DNA of 64,000 nt, taken from contig CM067311.1 of NCBI GenBank assembly GCA_034231615.1, forward strand, positions 22,200,173 through 22,264,172, written 5' to 3'. Under the pieces are notes generated by a model. That model was not told where the DNA came from. It ran no database searches and saw nothing but the letters and a program-made list of their open reading frames with translations. Every line of letters begins with the position of its first letter. The first letter of the stretch is position 1. Shown piece by piece: positions 62,390-64,000 of the stretch. A program made the position numbers and the translations under genes. The stretch is from Meghimatium bilineatum (lineage: Eukaryota; Mollusca; Gastropoda; Stylommatophora; Philomycidae).

Positions 62390-63336
62390 GGGTATGGTTT
62401 TACTAGCAGCATGTATACATCTATTGCCCTTTAGGACCCTACGGGCACAATATTGCTACTGTAGTGTATGCTCCAGGGTGCCTGTGGTCGCAATATTGCT
62501 ACCATACGATATCGCCCGATTCCCGAGTATGGAACTTCACAAACTTAAGCTCATGTGATGTAGAATTCCCGCCAAACGATGCTAGGAATACGTCACAGTC
62601 TGAAAGTCAAATTCCTTTACACATAATGATTGTATGGAGGAGAAAGCCGGCAGATTTTGTCAGCGCATTTCAAGAACAACGTTGGCCATTTTCTGCCGTA
62701 TTTTACTATCAAATTGAGTACCACGTGGCATGGGTAAGTGATCGTGACTACATGTTCTAATTGTTGTTTTTTGTGTTTAATATGTTGTTATTTGATAAGA
62801 ATGTTTATGTATTCATTCAAAAACAAAAAATAATATGTATCAGGGGTGCCACATGTGTGCATGGACAATAGTTGCATGTCGGCCTAGACCTAGTGTTGAC
62901 CGGACGGACGTTATATGCGATTTCTTCACATTTATTAGTTTTTTTGTTAGGCCATATTATATTAGTTTGGATATGAAACAATATATATATATACAATAAG
63001 TATAGGTATTTATGAGGATTTTATCAATGTTTCCACGCATTGCTCAAGTATTAGGGTCGTCAAGACGTTATATTTGCGATTTTGGAAATGGCGTTTTGAG
63101 ATTTTTCCCACAATTTTCAACTTCACAACTTGCTCACAACTGTTATATCACACATACAACAAAAACATGATTATATTCACTCCTTTATTTAGATATGCAA
63201 AAATTATTTTGATATTTTTTATATCAAAAAAGTTATTGCGTTTTCAAAACACCCACCATCAATAACGCAAATTTTCCAAAAATAATTCAGGCCCAGGGGG
63301 TATTTTGCGTAATTTTAATTCAGGGCTCTAAAGGTT
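62390..63336 (+). mobile_element. piggyBac-type MITE-2 inside LINE B
   Basis: The right end is GGCTCTAAAGGTTAA (TTAA at 63334-63337), with the GCAAATTTTCCAAAAATAAT and CACTCCTTTATTTAGATATG subterminal blocks. The left end near 62428 (CCTTTAGGACCCTACGGG) is TIR-like but lacks an adjacent TTAA. The interior matches 42990-43300. About 20 residues of LINE B coding are missing at the junction, so the insertion site was altered. Confidence 0.65.
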
Positions 63337-64000
63337 AAATTCATTCACTGCTCTATTGATGTCTTTGTCCAAGTTCATGTCCTTAGCTAGAACACTGGTT
63401 AAATGCTGGTACATTTTCCAGTCCGCCCTTTTATAGTTCCACCTAGTGAACGTGCTGCTGTCCTTGATAAATTCATTGTCAGTGATTTCCAAAAACAGTG
63501 GTCATTACCCCCAAGTTGTTTTCCAACAACGTGTGATGTTCCATTCAAGGTCTGGTGTGTGGAATGCCAGGTCTGATGAAGAGGTGGTGTGCTATGCTCT
63601 TAAGTAGAAGGTTGGTGAATCTGCTGGCTGGTTAATAAGTATGAGATTACTTTCATCCTCAAGGTCCTCACCTCTCTTGTCCATGTGATCATAGCCCCAG
63701 TTCTGAGAGTGGCTGTTGAAGTCATCACACACCATAAGTCTCTCTTTTTTTGGATTGTATCTAGTGTCAATGGTCTATCATTTGGGCAGTAGTAGTTCAG
63801 CAGATGGAATTCTGTACTGTCTGTCTTTAGGTGGAGCATCTGGTATTCTGCCCCCTCCATATACACTTCCAGCTGGCATGCAGTGATGTTTTTAACAAGT
63901 GTCATAATTCCACCCTTTCGCCTGTCCTTTCGGTCAGAACGGTAGCACTGGTAGCCTCTGATTTTAAAGGTTATATCACTGCTTAGATGTGTTTCTTGAA

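Larger units (their letters stand above)
59833..63999 (-). mobile_element. LINE family B, longest copy, runs off the right edge
   Basis: Read from 63999 down, it has an endonuclease fragment ([40 protein letters not shown]), then, after an inserted element at 62390-63336, a KPYWNDELEKLQ-type linker and RT in a 189-codon open frame ([37 protein letters not shown], then AMHAGDLVHR, where the second catalytic Asp region is altered from YADD). The thumb, RNase H (VFLTDARLVLQALQSEKL) and C terminus follow, ending in a GAAGAAGAAG tail at about 59835. Frameshifts throughout. Confidence 0.9.

Overview
This is eukaryotic, intron-rich, AT-rich nuclear DNA from an invertebrate animal. It is filled with LINEs, SINEs and piggyBac-type DNA transposons. 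The mix of RNase H-bearing I/Nimb-like LINEs, LINEs ending in C2H2 fingers and (GAA)n-tailed retroelements resembles mollusc and other lophotrochozoan genomes. That placement is inferred from repeat style, not from a species match.

The one clear host gene is COPB1, encoding the beta subunit of the COPI vesicle coat, on the minus strand. Sixteen coding exons lie between 52417 (start ATG) and 2110. All internal exon boundaries have GT-AG sites, and the frames join without a stop into residues 1-654. The last third of the protein (about 300 residues) must lie to the left of position 1. Exons are 55-230 nt; introns run from 453 nt to 6.3 kb, and the large ones are mostly old transposon sequence.

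Layout. 1-7.8 kb: exons 16 and 15, RNase H LINE pieces and a family C LINE. 8-20.4 kb: exons 14-11, a family C LINE, three abutting piggyBac-type units sharing single TTAA sites, a 2.0-kb family B LINE with a 13-bp target duplication, and an internally deleted family E LINE. 21-28.1 kb: exons 10 and 9, family E pieces, hairpin repeats and the best preserved RT reading frame (26477-27693). 28-37.5 kb: exons 8-6, a 19-bp tandem array and SINEs. 37.5-41.9 kb (intron 5): a family B LINE, then a three-level nest (LINE C interrupted by a piggyBac-type element, itself interrupted by LINE D). 41.9-52.4 kb: exons 5-1, more non-autonomous piggyBac-type units and LINE B. 52.4-64 kb, upstream of the COPB1 start codon: a full-length but broken piggyBac transposon inside a family E LINE, tRNA-derived SINEs, an RNase H LINE carrying two nested insertions, and a long minus-strand LINE B running off the right edge.

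Seven retroelement insertions have exact 10-13 bp target duplications, which fixes their borders and order. Several unrelated elements (LINE B, LINE D, SINE-1, SINE-2) end in GAA/AAG-rich tails, suggesting a shared retrotransposition machinery. I see no bacterial or viral operon, CRISPR array or intact tRNA/rRNA gene.
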